From Pseudomonadota bacterium (lineage in GTDB: Bacteria; Pseudomonadota; Alphaproteobacteria; Rhodospirillales; Magnetospirillaceae), in NCBI GenBank assembly GCA_023458315.1, contig JAEXAH010000092.1:1-51241 (forward strand): a stretch of DNA of 51,241 nucleotides. Direction: 5' to 3'. Positions within the stretch are counted from its first letter, which is position 1, and the number at the start of each line of letters is the position of its first letter. The notes beneath the pieces are model-generated. The model saw nothing but the letters and a program-made list of their open reading frames with translations. It had not been told where the DNA came from and did no database searches. This document shows, one piece after another, positions 41,452 to 51,241 of this stretch. The translations under genes and the position numbers were made by a program.

Positions 41452-42309
41452 ATGTCCCGCCTTTCCCCTCGCCCGCTATCGGCCGTCCTGGCCCTGTTGG
41501 CCCTGATCGGGCTATGGCACCCCGCCGCCGCCGAGACGCGAACCTACAATTTCTCGCCGGTGAACCAGTTCGGGGTGCAGTTGACCGCGTCGTACTGGAA
41601 CCCGATCATCGACTACGTTTCCAGCAAGAGCGGGGTCAAGCTGGTGCTGAAGGTCGGGCGGACCTCGGCCGACACCACCAGCTTCGTGCTGGCGCAAGAG
41701 GTGGACTTCGCCTTCACCAACCACCTGTTCAGCGACGAACGGCGCAAGATGGGCTGGAAGGTGTTCGGGCGGCGCGACTATCCGCCGGTGCGCGGCGAAC
41801 TGGTGGTGCTGGCCGATTCGCCCATCACCGACGTCAGGCAATTGCACGAACAGGACGTGGGCTTCGCCGGACCCGAGGCGTTCGTCATCTACAAGGTGCC
41901 CTATGCCTATCTGATCAATCGCGGCGTGCTGCCGCGCGTGGTGTTCGCGGGCAACCAGGACGGCGCCGTCGCCCAATTGCGCAGCGGCAAGGTCAAGGCC
42001 ATCGGCGCCAATTCGCAACTGATCGACGGCTACGTGAAGCGCGAGGGCATCGCCATCCGCAAGCTGTGGAGTTCCGAGCCGTACAACGATCTGGCGCTGA
42101 TGGCCTCGCCGCGCGTCCCGTCCGAGGATCTGGCGGCGGTGCGCAAGGCGTTCCTGGCCATGGGCGACGACCCCGAGGGCGCCGCCATCCTGAAGCGGGT
42201 GTCCGATCTGGTGCAGTTCCCGCCCTTCGCCCGCTTCCTGGCGGCCGGGGACGACGATTATTCCGCCTATTACACCTTCTACAAGACCTCGACCGCCATT
42301 CTGCACTAG
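41452..42309 (+). CDS. PhnD-like periplasmic binding protein
   Basis: A 285-residue secreted protein. A signal peptide (about 1-27, ending PAAAE) precedes a phosphate/phosphonate-type substrate-binding fold. The segments SYWNPIIDYVSSKSGVKL and VDFAFTNHLF are characteristic of the PhnD-like group. No ABC permease or ATPase gene is adjacent. It ends 9 bp before a hybrid kinase gene, so it is probably the ligand-binding partner of that kinase. GGAG lies nine bases before the ATG. The ligand is unknown; many PhnD-like sensor proteins do not bind phosphonates. Confidence 0.87.
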   Translation: MSRLSPRPLSAVLALLALIGLWHPAAAETRTYNFSPVNQFGVQLTASYWNPIIDYVSSKSGVKLVLKVGRTSADTTSFVLAQEVDFAFTNHLFSDERRKMGWKVFGRRDYPPVRGELVVLADSPITDVRQLHEQDVGFAGPEAFVIYKVPYAYLINRGVLPRVVFAGNQDGAVAQLRSGKVKAIGANSQLIDGYVKREGIAIRKLWSSEPYNDLALMASPRVPSEDLAAVRKAFLAMGDDPEGAAILKRVSDLVQFPPFARFLAAGDDDYSAYYTFYKTSTAILH

Positions 42310-42318
42310 GTCCGCGTC

Positions 42319-45300
42319 ATGCCGTCCTCTCGTCCCCTGCCGCTGATCGCGCGACTGGCGCCCCGGTCGCTGGCCGCCCGCGTCTTCGCCTTGTACGCGG
42401 TGGCGCTCAGCCTGTTCCTCGGCCTGGGCATGGGGCTGTTCTACAGCTACCAGTTCAACCGGCAACTCGAGGACGTGCAGGATTCCGCGGTGGTGATCGC
42501 CGAGATCACCGCCCAGGCCATCCAGGAAAGCGTGGTGATCGGCGATTACGACGCGGTGCGCCAGACCCTGGGCCGGGCGCTGCAAGGCACCGCCTTTCGC
42601 CGCGCCGCCTTCATCGACATGCAGGGCGCGCGGCTGGTGCGCGACGCCGCCGCCGCCGAACGGCTGGCCCCCGACTGGCTGATGGCCCAGGTCAGCACCC
42701 GGCTGATGGACGTCAACCGCAACATCAGCGTCGGCGGCCGCGATTACGGCGTGCTGCGGCTGTATTTCGAACCGGCCCGCGTCGCCGCCGATCTGTGGAC
42801 GCTGACCAAGGCGGCGCTGGGACTGGCGGCCATCAGCCTGTGCGGCGGATTGCTGGTGCTGCGCCTGCTGCTGGCGCGCTGGCTGACCAATCTGGACCAG
42901 TTGAAGGCGCTGGAGGAACAGATCCTGGCCGGGCAGACCGAAACCCGGGTCGAACTGGCCGCCGACGCCCCCACCGAAATCCGCCAGACCTTCGAGGTGT
43001 TCAACCGCACCGCCGAATCCCTGCGCGCCCAGTACGGCCAGCGCATCGACGCATTGATGCACGCCCTGGTGCAGCAAAAGAACGCCCTGGACCTGACCGC
43101 CATCGTCGCCGAGGTGGACGCGCGCGGCCGCATCCTGGCGGTCAACGACCTGTTCTGCGCCACCTTGGGCCAACAGCGCGAGGCGGTGCTGGGCACGCCG
43201 CTGGCGGGCGAGTTGCCGCCCCTGGGCATCGACGTCTGGCGCGGCACGGTGCGCGCCCGCGACCGTCACGGCGCCGAATTGTGGCTGAACCGCACGGTGG
43301 TGCCGGTGTCGGACGATAGCGGCGCCAAGTGGATCTGCATCGACCTGGACGTCACCGCCCAGCGCATCGCCGAGGAAGAAGCCCGCCGCGCCGAGGCGCG
43401 GTCCAAGGAACTGGCCGAGCAGCGTCTGCGCGCCCTGCTGGACAATGTGGGCGAAGGATTCGTGCTGCTGGACGGCCAGGGCGCGGTGGTGATCTGCAAC
43501 GAACGCTTCCGCCAGTTCCACCCCGAGGGCCGCGTCCCCACCCCCCGCCCCGACGGCCAGCCGCGGGTGGTCGAGATGAGCGGCGATTGCTGGATGCGGG
43601 CGGTGGAATACCCGGCCCGGGACGGCGGCATCATCGGCCTGTATTCCGACATCACCGCCCAAGTCCGGCTGGAACGCGACCTGCGCCAGGCCAAGGAGCA
43701 GGCCGAGGCGGGCAGCCGGTCGAAATCGGAATTCCTGGCGACCATGAGCCACGAAATCCGCACCCCCATGAACGGCATCATCGGCATGACCAGCCTGTTG
43801 CTGGACACATCGCTGGACGGCGAGCAACGCCGCTTCGCCGACACCATCCGCAATTCGGCGGAATCGCTGTTGAACATCATCAACGACATCCTGGACTTCT
43901 CGAAGATCGAGGCCGGACGGCTGGAATTCGAGGAAGCGCCCTTCGATCTGTCGTCGCTGGTCGAGGGCGTGGTCGACATCCTGGCGCCCAAGGTGCGCGG
44001 CAGCGCGGTCGAGATGAACTGCCTGGTCCCCGCCGCGGTGGGCGCCGCCTATGTGGGCGATGGCGGGCGGCTGCGTCAGGTGCTGCTGAATCTGGTGGGC
44101 AACGCCGTCAAGTTCACCCCGGCGGGCAGCATCACCGTCAGCGTGCAGCGCCTGCCCGACGACGGCGCGGCGCACGTGCTGCGCTTCGCCGTCGCCGACA
44201 CCGGCATCGGCATTTCCACGTCCGCCCTGCCCCGCCTGTTCGGCATGTTCAGCCAGGCCGACGCCTCGACCTCGCGCCGCTTCGGCGGCACCGGCCTGGG
44301 GCTGGTGATCTGCAAGCGCATCGTCGAGATGATGGGCGGCACCATCGGCGTGGACAGCGTCGAGGGCCGGGGCTCGACCTTCTGGTTCCAGGTGCCGCTG
44401 CGCCCCTGCCCCGAAGGTGCCCTGCCGCGCCAATCGCCGCCGCTCGGCCAGTGCCGCCTGCTGATCGTCGACGATCTGGCGGTCAACCGCGAAATCCTGA
44501 CCCGGCAGGTGGAAGCCTGGGGCGCCGAGCCGCAGGCCGCCGACAGCGCCCCGCAGGCGCTGGCCCTGCTGCGCGCCGCCGCCCGCGACGGCAAGCCGTT
44601 CCACCTGGTGCTGCTGGACCATCACATGCCGGACATGAGCGGCCTGGATCTGGCGTTGCTGGTGCGCGGCGACCCGGTGTTGGCCCATACCCCCATGATC
44701 CTGCTGTCGTCGGGCCTGCCGGGCCAGAGCGTCCGCGAAATCGACGCCCTGGGCTTCGCCGCCACCCTGACCAAGCCGGTGCTGCCGCGACCGCTGCTCG
44801 AGGCGCTGACCGCCAGCCTGGGCCGCGACCCCGCCCAGACCCCGGCCGCCATGGCCGCCGCCAACGCCGCCGACAGCGCCATCGCCGCCACCCGGGGCCG
44901 CGCCCTCAAGGTGCTGGTGGCCGAGGACAACCACATCAACCAGCAGGTGGCGGTGGGATTGCTGGCCAAGCTGGGCCACCGCGCCGACGTCGCCGACCAT
45001 GGCGGCGAGGCGGTGGCGCGGCTGGAAAAGGGCAATTACGATCTGGTGCTGATGGACATGCAGATGCCGGTGGTGGACGGCATCGCCGCCACCCGGCTGA
45101 TCCGCGCCCTGCCGGGCGCCAAGGCCCGCACCCCCATCGTCGCCGTGACCGCCAACGCCCTGAACGGCGACCGCGAACGCTGCCTGGACGCGGGCATGGA
45201 CGATTACATCTCGAAGCCCATCGACCGCCGCAAGCTGGCGGCGCTGATGGAGAAATGGCAGGGCATCATCGACACCGCGCCGCCGGTCCAGTCCCTGCCC

Positions 45301-45681
45301 GCCGCGCCCGAAGCCCCGGACGATCCGCTGGTGGATGCCGCCACCCACGAGGATCTGGCCGACGCCCTGGGCGAAGAGGAATTCCACGGCCTGCTGCGCC
45401 GCCTGCTGGCCAGCATGGACGGCTATGCCGCCGCCCTGGACGCCGCCATCGCCGACCCCGCCGCCACCGCCCAGACCGCCCACGCGGTCAAGGGCGCGGC
45501 GCTGAACCTGGGCCTGACCGCCCTGGGCAACGCCGCCAAGGCGCTGGAAATGGCGGGCAAGGCGGGCAAGGCCGAGGAACTGGCGGCACTGTTGGCGGCG
45601 CTGCACGACGCCCGCGCCCGCACCGAGGCCCATCTGCGCCCGATCATCGGCGACGGCGACGGCCCGGCCGAGGAAGAATAA
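42319..45681 (+). CDS. Hybrid histidine kinase with two receiver domains and a histidine phosphotransfer domain
   Basis: A 1120-residue phosphorelay protein. Membrane helices at about 20-43 and 160-185 bracket a periplasmic domain. HAMP (about 186-240) and two PAS-like segments (about 255-350 and 370-450) follow, then the dimerisation domain with H478 (SHEIRTPMNG), the ATPase domain (about 580-700), receiver 1 with D767 (LLDHHMP), receiver 2 with D913 (LMDMQMP) and the Hpt domain with H1055 (AHAVKG). It is like BarA or TorS in plan but with two receivers. The gene follows a PhnD-like binding protein by 9 bp. No response regulator is adjacent, so the output is elsewhere. Confidence 0.93.
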   Translation: MPSSRPLPLIARLAPRSLAARVFALYAVALSLFLGLGMGLFYSYQFNRQLEDVQDSAVVIAEITAQAIQESVVIGDYDAVRQTLGRALQGTAFRRAAFIDMQGARLVRDAAAAERLAPDWLMAQVSTRLMDVNRNISVGGRDYGVLRLYFEPARVAADLWTLTKAALGLAAISLCGGLLVLRLLLARWLTNLDQLKALEEQILAGQTETRVELAADAPTEIRQTFEVFNRTAESLRAQYGQRIDALMHALVQQKNALDLTAIVAEVDARGRILAVNDLFCATLGQQREAVLGTPLAGELPPLGIDVWRGTVRARDRHGAELWLNRTVVPVSDDSGAKWICIDLDVTAQRIAEEEARRAEARSKELAEQRLRALLDNVGEGFVLLDGQGAVVICNERFRQFHPEGRVPTPRPDGQPRVVEMSGDCWMRAVEYPARDGGIIGLYSDITAQVRLERDLRQAKEQAEAGSRSKSEFLATMSHEIRTPMNGIIGMTSLLLDTSLDGEQRRFADTIRNSAESLLNIINDILDFSKIEAGRLEFEEAPFDLSSLVEGVVDILAPKVRGSAVEMNCLVPAAVGAAYVGDGGRLRQVLLNLVGNAVKFTPAGSITVSVQRLPDDGAAHVLRFAVADTGIGISTSALPRLFGMFSQADASTSRRFGGTGLGLVICKRIVEMMGGTIGVDSVEGRGSTFWFQVPLRPCPEGALPRQSPPLGQCRLLIVDDLAVNREILTRQVEAWGAEPQAADSAPQALALLRAAARDGKPFHLVLLDHHMPDMSGLDLALLVRGDPVLAHTPMILLSSGLPGQSVREIDALGFAATLTKPVLPRPLLEALTASLGRDPAQTPAAMAAANAADSAIAATRGRALKVLVAEDNHINQQVAVGLLAKLGHRADVADHGGEAVARLEKGNYDLVLMDMQMPVVDGIAATRLIRALPGAKARTPIVAVTANALNGDRERCLDAGMDDYISKPIDRRKLAALMEKWQGIIDTAPPVQSLPAAPEAPDDPLVDAATHEDLADALGEEEFHGLLRRLLASMDGYAAALDAAIADPAATAQTAHAVKGAALNLGLTALGNAAKALEMAGKAGKAEELAALLAALHDARARTEAHLRPIIGDGDGPAEEE

Positions 45682-45763
45682 CTCCTCCCCTCGCCGAAGG
45701 TGGGGGGAGGTCGGGAGGGGGGCTGCTTTCGTCCAGACGGAAACAGCCAAGCCCCCACCCCGG

Positions 45764-45789
45764 CCCTCCCCCGGCAAGCCGGGGGAGGG
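45764..45789. terminator. Strong hairpin between convergent genes
   Basis: CCCTCCCCCGGC pairs with GCCGGGGGAGGG, separated by only two bases. It lies between the hybrid kinase and the convergent OmpA-like gene. No T tract follows on either strand, so it may act as a transcription barrier or 3' end stabiliser. Confidence 0.5.
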
Positions 45790-45805
45790 AGATATCACCC
45801 GCCGA

Positions 45806-46282
45806 TCACCGCTTCTCGATCACCGTGATCACACCGGCCGAGCAATCGGCCTCGCAGATGTCGGGACGGTCCAGGAAGACCTTGTCCCAGGGGAAGCCCT
45901 GGCCGCCGGTGGCGCGCCGCAGCTTTTCCGCCCGCCTGCGCGCCAGATCGTGACCGCCGTCATCCAGGCGGGCGCGCACCCACAGCATCTTGACCTTGGG
46001 ATCGAAGCGCCAGTCGCGGGTCAACCGCCACAGGGCGCGCATCTGGCGATCGTCCAGATCGGCCGAACCGGCGGCAAACGTCACCACCACGACGGTGGTC
46101 GCCACCCCGGCCACGTCGTTGTGGGACGCACGGCGGCCGTGCACCGCCACGGCGGGGGCGCGTTCCACCGGCGGCGGGCGGTGGACGACGATGGTGTCGG
46201 CGGCGGCCTCGACCTCGGGGGCCTCGGCCCGGGCGGCGAGGGGCGACAGCAGGACCAGCAGCGCGGCGGCCGCCCGCCTCAT
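45806..46282 (-). CDS. Small secreted protein with a degenerate OmpA-like domain
   Basis: A 158-residue protein with a signal peptide (about 1-20, ending AARAEA). The region from about 62 to 130 has the pattern of an OmpA C-terminal domain: a strand VVVVTFAAGSADLDD, a helix MRALWRLTRD, a strand and DDGGHDLARRRAEKLRR. The canonical peptidoglycan-binding aspartate and arginine are only roughly in place. It carries two cysteines near the C-terminus (CEADC). The ATG overlaps the stop of the CCA-adding enzyme gene (ATGA). The function is unknown. Confidence 0.7.
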   Translation of the reverse strand: MRRAAAALLVLLSPLAARAEAPEVEAAADTIVVHRPPPVERAPAVAVHGRRASHNDVAGVATTVVVVTFAAGSADLDDRQMRALWRLTRDWRFDPKVKMLWVRARLDDGGHDLARRRAEKLRRATGGQGFPWDKVFLDRPDICEADCSAGVITVIEKR

Positions 46283-47565
46283 GACACCGCCAGCCGCAGG
46301 CGGTCCAGGCAGGCGTCGCGGTCGGGCCGGTAATCCTGGTCCTCCCACCATTGCTCGATACGGGCCAGCACGTCGCCCACCTGGGGGCCGGGCGGCACGC
46401 CCAGGGCCAGCACGTCGGCGCCGCGCACCGGCAACGCCACCGGCTGCCAGGAATCGGCCAGATCCAGCAAATCGGTCCATTGTCTGGTGGCGTCGGGGCA
46501 GACCCGCCCCTCGCGCGATCGTTCCGTCGCCCAGCGGGTCAGCACCAGATCGCGGAAGGTGTCGGCACCGACCCGGCGCAAGGCGCGCCGCGCCGCCGCC
46601 ATGTCCATGCCGCGCGCCACCAGCACCTTGGGCGTGGCGATGGAAGCCAGCCGCGCCGTCTGCGCCCCGGACAGTTTCAGCCGTTCGCCCAACGCCGCCA
46701 CCCCGGCGGCATCGGTGTCCAGCAGGATGCCCAGGCGGCGGATGGCATCGGGCGCCACATGCGGCCGCACCATGGCCCGGCTTTCCAGCCAGCTCAGCAC
46801 CTTGAGCGGCCCGAAATCATGGGCCTCGGGCAGAATGTGGTCCAGAACGCCGTGGCTGTGCATGACGATCAGCACCCCCGCCGGGTCGGGGGCCTGCAAC
46901 AGCCGGATCAGTTCGCCCGCCACCCGCTCGCCCGACAATTCCACCAGACGCGGCGCCATGCGGCGGCAGGCGGCCAGGGCCGACGGGTCCATGGGCGGGC
47001 GGCCGTAATGGGCGAAGAAACGGAAAAAGCGCAGCAGACGCAGCACGTCCTCGTCCAGCCGCTTCATGGGGTCGCCGACGAACCGCACCTGCCCGGCGCC
47101 CAGATCGGCCAGACCGTTGAACGGGTCGTAGATGCGGCCCTGGGAATCGGCGCACATGGCATTCATGGTGAAGTCGCGCCGCGCCGCGTCGGCGGTCCAG
47201 TCGTCGGTGAACGCCACCTTGGCGTGACGGCCGAAGGTTTCCACGTCCTCGCGCAGCGTGGTGATCTCGAAATGCGCCTTGCCGATGACGGCGGTGACGG
47301 TGCCGTGGGCGATGCCGGTGGGGATGACGTGGATGCCCGCCTTGTGCAACAGCGCCATCACCTGTTCCGGCGCGTCGTGGGTGGCGATGTCGATGTCCTT
47401 GATGGGACGGTGCAGCACGGAATCGCGCACGCAGCCGCCGACGAAACGCACCTCGGCGCCCTCGGCCATCAGGGCGGCGACCACGGCGCGGGTTTCCGGC
47501 GCCTCCATCCACGGCTGCGGCGACAACTGGCCCAGCGGTTCGCTGCTTCCGGAAACCATGCGCAT
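46279..47565 (-). CDS. cca: CCA tRNA nucleotidyltransferase
   Basis: A 428-residue class II nucleotidyltransferase that adds or repairs the CCA end of tRNAs. VGGCVRDSVLHRPIKDIDIA contains the metal-binding D-x-D, then HFEITTLRED and RRDFTMNAM, and the helical body. A C-terminal segment of about 150 residues is predicted to be helical. The tRNAs in this window already encode CCA, so a repair role is likely. The start overlaps the Nudix gene stop (TGATG). Confidence 0.93.
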   Translation of the reverse strand: MRMVSGSSEPLGQLSPQPWMEAPETRAVVAALMAEGAEVRFVGGCVRDSVLHRPIKDIDIATHDAPEQVMALLHKAGIHVIPTGIAHGTVTAVIGKAHFEITTLREDVETFGRHAKVAFTDDWTADAARRDFTMNAMCADSQGRIYDPFNGLADLGAGQVRFVGDPMKRLDEDVLRLLRFFRFFAHYGRPPMDPSALAACRRMAPRLVELSGERVAGELIRLLQAPDPAGVLIVMHSHGVLDHILPEAHDFGPLKVLSWLESRAMVRPHVAPDAIRRLGILLDTDAAGVAALGERLKLSGAQTARLASIATPKVLVARGMDMAAARRALRRVGADTFRDLVLTRWATERSREGRVCPDATRQWTDLLDLADSWQPVALPVRGADVLALGVPPGPQVGDVLARIEQWWEDQDYRPDRDACLDRLRLAVS

Positions 47566-48245
47566 CAGCGGGGGACCAGCACTTCGGACAGGTTGACCAG
47601 GATGCCCGCGGTGGCGCCCCAGATCACCCGCTGTTCCCAGGTCATGGACCAGAACGGGCGGTGGCGGCCCTCGACCACCACGCGGTGCAGCTTGTGGTTC
47701 TCGGGGTCCAGCAGGAAATCCAGCGGCACCTCGAACGCCTCGGCCACCTCGAACGGATCGGGGCTCAGCTCGAAGGGCGGCGTCACCACCCCGACCAGCG
47801 GCGTGATGGCGAAGCCGGTGCCGGTCAGATAGGGGTCCAGCCGCCCGACCAGGGTGACGCGGTCGCGCGGCAGGCCGATTTCCTCTTCGGTTTCGCGCAG
47901 GGCGGCCATTGCGGGGTCGTTATTGTCGGCATCCTCCAGCCTGCCGCCGGGAAAGCTGATCTGTCCGGGATGGTGGGCCAGATGGTCGGTGCGCTGGGTC
48001 AGCAGCACGGTCAAGCCCTCGGGCCGTTCCACCAGCGGCACCAGCACGGCGGCGGGTGTGGGCGGACGGTCAAGGGCGATGCGGCCGGGCCGCGCCTCTG
48101 ACGGTGCGCCGTCCACACGGGCTTCCAGCATGGCGTCGCCGCGCCCGGCCGGATCGTATCCGGCGGCCAGCAATTGGGCGATGCGGTCGCGGCTCAGGCG
48201 TCCTCGTCCAGCCGCCCCAGGGGAAAGAAGGTTCCGCTGCTCCAT
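47565..48245 (-). CDS. Nudix hydrolase, CoA pyrophosphatase type
   Basis: A 226-residue Nudix protein. LLTQRTDHLAHHPGQISFPGG is the motif found in coenzyme A pyrophosphatases (the NudL/YeaB group), followed by the Nudix box ending ALRETEEEIGL. The first acidic position of the box is an aspartate, as in that group. It probably cleaves CoA or its derivatives. Its first 52 bp overlap the end of the DUF1285 gene. Confidence 0.88.
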   Translation of the reverse strand: MEQRNLLSPGAAGRGRLSRDRIAQLLAAGYDPAGRGDAMLEARVDGAPSEARPGRIALDRPPTPAAVLVPLVERPEGLTVLLTQRTDHLAHHPGQISFPGGRLEDADNNDPAMAALRETEEEIGLPRDRVTLVGRLDPYLTGTGFAITPLVGVVTPPFELSPDPFEVAEAFEVPLDFLLDPENHKLHRVVVEGRHRPFWSMTWEQRVIWGATAGILVNLSEVLVPR

Positions 48246-48775
48246 AATCCGTACAGTTCTTCTCCGTCCACCTGTTCCGTGAAGCCTTGGGCCACCAGTT
48301 CATAGTACACGGATCGGGTCAGCCGCGCCTCCAATCCGTCGCGGACCAGGACATAGGGGACGGGTTCGCCGCTTTCGCCGCAGGTGGCGACGCGCAGGGG
48401 GTGGTCGGCATCCACCGTCACCAATTCGTCCATGTTGGTGCGAAAGCTGATCTTCTTGTCGCGGCCGCAATCGCACATGAACATCTCGACCGCCACGAAG
48501 GGCACGTCGTCCACCTGGATGGTGCCCATCTCGTCCGGCGTCACCAGCCAGTACGACCCGTCGGCGCGCCGTTCCAGCACCGAGGCGAACAGGCAGACCA
48601 TCTCTTTGCGGTCGATCGGCGAGCCGTGGTAAAACCAACGCCCGTTCCGGTCGATCCTGATCCCCAGGTCGCCGCAATCGGTCGGCGCCCGGCAACGTCC
48701 CTGGGGAAGATCGGTACGGGATTCAGGCTGGTTCGCCAAGTCGGTGGCCTCCAAGTCGCGGCAACGTGGTTTCAT
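48194..48775 (-). CDS. DUF1285 domain-containing protein
   Basis: A 193-residue cytoplasmic protein. After about 35 unrelated residues, the segment GDLGIRIDRNGRWFYHGSPIDRKEMVCLFAS and WLVTPDE are characteristic of DUF1285. The function is unknown. It heads the minus-strand operon DUF1285-Nudix-cca-OmpA-like, a gene set seen together in related bacteria. No ribosome binding site precedes the ATG, so either the start is elsewhere or the transcript is nearly leaderless. It diverges from moxR by 49 bp. Confidence 0.85.
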   Translation of the reverse strand: MKPRCRDLEATDLANQPESRTDLPQGRCRAPTDCGDLGIRIDRNGRWFYHGSPIDRKEMVCLFASVLERRADGSYWLVTPDEMGTIQVDDVPFVAVEMFMCDCGRDKKISFRTNMDELVTVDADHPLRVATCGESGEPVPYVLVRDGLEARLTRSVYYELVAQGFTEQVDGEELYGLWSSGTFFPLGRLDEDA

Positions 48776-48824
48776 ACGTTTGTACTTTGCGCCGAATTTC
48801 AACCGGCAGCCCGGAGCACGGTCC

Positions 48825-49843
<1,019 letters not shown>

Positions 49844-49847
<4 letters not shown>

Positions 49848-50716
49848 TACCCCCAGCGGGTGCTGCGCAAAGCCTGGCGTCCCGCATTCCTGCTTTGCTG
49901 TTGGCCGCCGAGCGGGTGGCCGCCACCGTGGCCGGGGGCAGCCATGGCCGCCGCCGCGCCGGGGCGGGCGAGACCTTCTGGCAATTCCGACCGGCCGGGC
50001 CGGGCGACGCCGCCGCCGCCATCGACTGGCGGCAATCGGCGCGGTCCTGCGGCCTGTTCGTGCGGGAAACCGAATGGGCGGCGGCCCAGGTGGTGGGGCT
50101 GTGGAGCGACGGCTCGGCCTCCATGTCCTGGCGCTCGGCGCCATCGTTGCCGGAAAAGCGCGAGCGGGCGGAATTGCTGGTGCTGGCCCTGGCGGCGCTG
50201 CTGCTGAAGGGCGGGGAAAAGGTGGCGCTGCTGTCCGGGGCGCTGCCGCCGACCACCGGCGGCGCGGCGCTGACCCGTCTGGCGCTGGCGCTGGACCAGG
50301 ACATGCCCGACCTGCCGCCCGCCGGGCGGCTGCCGCGCCATGCCGAACGGGTGCTGGTGTCCGATTTCCTGATGCCGCTGCCGGATCTGGCCGCCCGTCT
50401 GCGCCGTCTGGCGGCCGAGGGCGGCGGCGGCCATCTGGTGCAGGTGCTGGACCCGGCCGAGGAAAGCCTGCCCTATGACGGCCGCGTGCGCTTCGCCGGG
50501 CTGGAGGGCGAGGGTGAAACCGAATTGCGCCGGGTCGAGGATGTCCGCGCCGCCTATCGCCACGCCCTGGCCGCCCACCGCGACGGGCTGGCGGCACTGG
50601 CCCGCGCCCTGGGCTGGAGCTTCACCCTGCACCACACCGACCAGCCGCCGCAAGCGGCGCTGCTGGCGCTGCACGCCCGGCTGTCCACGCCCCGCCGTGC
50701 CGGGGGGCGCCCATGA
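49844..50716 (+). CDS. DUF58 domain-containing protein
   Basis: A 290-residue protein. The segment GAGETFWQFRPAGPGDAAAAIDWRQSAR matches DUF58, which is a von Willebrand-like fold and a standard partner of MoxR. The GTG start overlaps the moxR stop (GTGA), and the stop overlaps the next ATG (ATGA). The family may bind the MoxR ATPase or its client; its molecular role is unknown. Confidence 0.9.
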
Positions 50717-51241
50717 TCGTGCTTGGCCCGCTGGCCCTGGCGGCGCCTTGGGCGCTGTCCGCCCTGGTGGCGCTGCCCGCGCTGTGGTGGCTGTTGCGGG
50801 TGGTGCCGCCGCCGCCGCGCCGCGTGCGTTTTCCCGCCATCCGCCTGCTGTTCGGCCTGGACGGCGCCGAGGAAAGCGCCGCCCGCACCCCGTGGTGGGT
50901 GCTGGCGCTGCGCCTGCTGCTGGCGGCACTGGTGATCCTGGCCGCCGCCGGGCCGGTATGGCAGCCGGTTGCCATGCCGGGCGGCGGCAATCCGCTGTTG
51001 CTGGTGGTGGACGATTCCTGGGCGGCGGCACGGGATTGGGCGGCGCGACGCGACTTTCTGGACACGGCGCTGGCGCGGGCCGAACGGGACGGCCGCCCGG
51101 TGATGCTGCTGCCCACCGCCCCACCGGCCGAGGGCGGGCCGGTCCGCGCCTCGGACATGCTGAGCGCCGCCCAGGCGCGGCCGCTGGTGGCCGCCCTGAC
51201 GCCCAAGCCGTGGCCCGCCGACCGGGCGGCCGCCCTGGCGG
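50713..51241 (+). CDS. BatA-like N-terminal membrane protein (partial, cut by window end)
   Basis: The first 176 codons are seen without a stop. Two membrane helices (about 9-31 and 66-83) flank a short cytoplasmic loop with RRVRFPAIRLLFGL, the pattern of the BatA N-terminal domain that precedes a von Willebrand or DUF4159 domain in moxR operons. The segment LLLVVDDSW after helix 2 could start a degenerate von Willebrand fold. The ATG overlaps the DUF58 stop. The rest lies outside the window. Confidence 0.8.
   Translation, partial: MIVLGPLALAAPWALSALVALPALWWLLRVVPPPPRRVRFPAIRLLFGLDGAEESAARTPWWVLALRLLLAALVILAAAGPVWQPVAMPGGGNPLLLVVDDSWAAARDWAARRDFLDTALARAERDGRPVMLLPTAPPAEGGPVRASDMLSAAQARPLVAALTPKPWPADRAAALA

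Noticed and set aside
41512..45798. A 1428-codon open frame on the minus strand
   Set aside because: It is the antisense shadow of the PhnD-like and hybrid kinase genes in high-GC DNA: histidine-, glycine- and glutamine-rich, no domain, no start signal.

Overview
The window is a high-GC, densely coded stretch of a bacterial chromosome, with about 51 protein genes and two tRNAs. Its gene content fits an alphaproteobacterium of the Rhodospirillales, and it looks most like Magnetospirillum and relatives. The pointers are a kdsD-lptC-lptA-lptB-rpoN-ptsN cluster, an NDUFA9-like complex I protein, DUF3422 and DUF1285 proteins, ethylmalonyl-CoA pathway enzymes, several chemoreceptors and hybrid kinases, and GTCATGGCCGGG-type intergenic palindromes. 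The assignment rests on family resemblance read by eye and is tentative. There is no phage, insertion sequence, integrase or CRISPR array, so this is ordinary core chromosome with some accessory signalling genes.

Layout. 185-2786: sugE, oxyR and asd, all minus strand. 2903-4915: an unannotated-looking 40-residue ORF, a chemoreceptor without a periplasmic domain, and a separate Aer-type PAS protein. 5181-8932: rlmJ, a small hemerythrin-like protein and the cobalamin genes cobC/cobS (minus) and cobT (plus). 8967-10991: a minus-strand run ihfB-lapA-pyrF-trpF. 11206-18995: an EAL-CBS-GGDEF protein, a TPR methyltransferase, an alpha/beta hydrolase, tldD and a DUF3422 protein. 19250-21590: a chemoreceptor and a periplasmic binding protein in one operon. 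21765-24011: mesaconyl-CoA hydratase and a malyl-CoA thioesterase-like protein, both of the ethylmalonyl-CoA pathway. 24111-27532: pdxY, a LysE exporter, an acetyltransferase, a polysaccharide deacetylase and a GST. 27588-34155: ptsN, rpoN, lptB, lptA, lptC, kdsD, an RNase D and tRNA-Leu(CAG), all minus, linking LPS transport and Kdo synthesis to nitrogen-related regulation. 34403-37507: NDUFA9-like protein, small conserved proteins, dinB and tRNA-Arg(CCT). 37549-45681: a two-component region with a divergent LuxR-type response regulator and sensor kinase, then a PhnD-like binding protein with a 1120-residue hybrid kinase. 45806-48775: a small OmpA-like protein, CCA-adding enzyme, Nudix hydrolase and DUF1285 protein in one overlapping operon. 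48825-51241: moxR, a DUF58 gene and the start of a BatA-like membrane protein, cut by the window edge.

The signals most worth following are regulatory. A near-identical 14-base palindrome (TCCCCATnTGGGGA) lies in two promoter regions around the LuxR-type regulator. Hairpins mask the ribosome binding sites of the 40-residue ORF and of the RNase D gene just behind tRNA-Leu. Two sensor operons pair a periplasmic binding protein with a receptor or kinase, and one aerotaxis receptor is split into two overlapping genes. Several palindromic repeat families occupy the longer intergenic gaps. Many starts were moved inward from the longest open frame on the basis of ribosome binding sites, family length or gene overlap; each such choice is stated in its entry.
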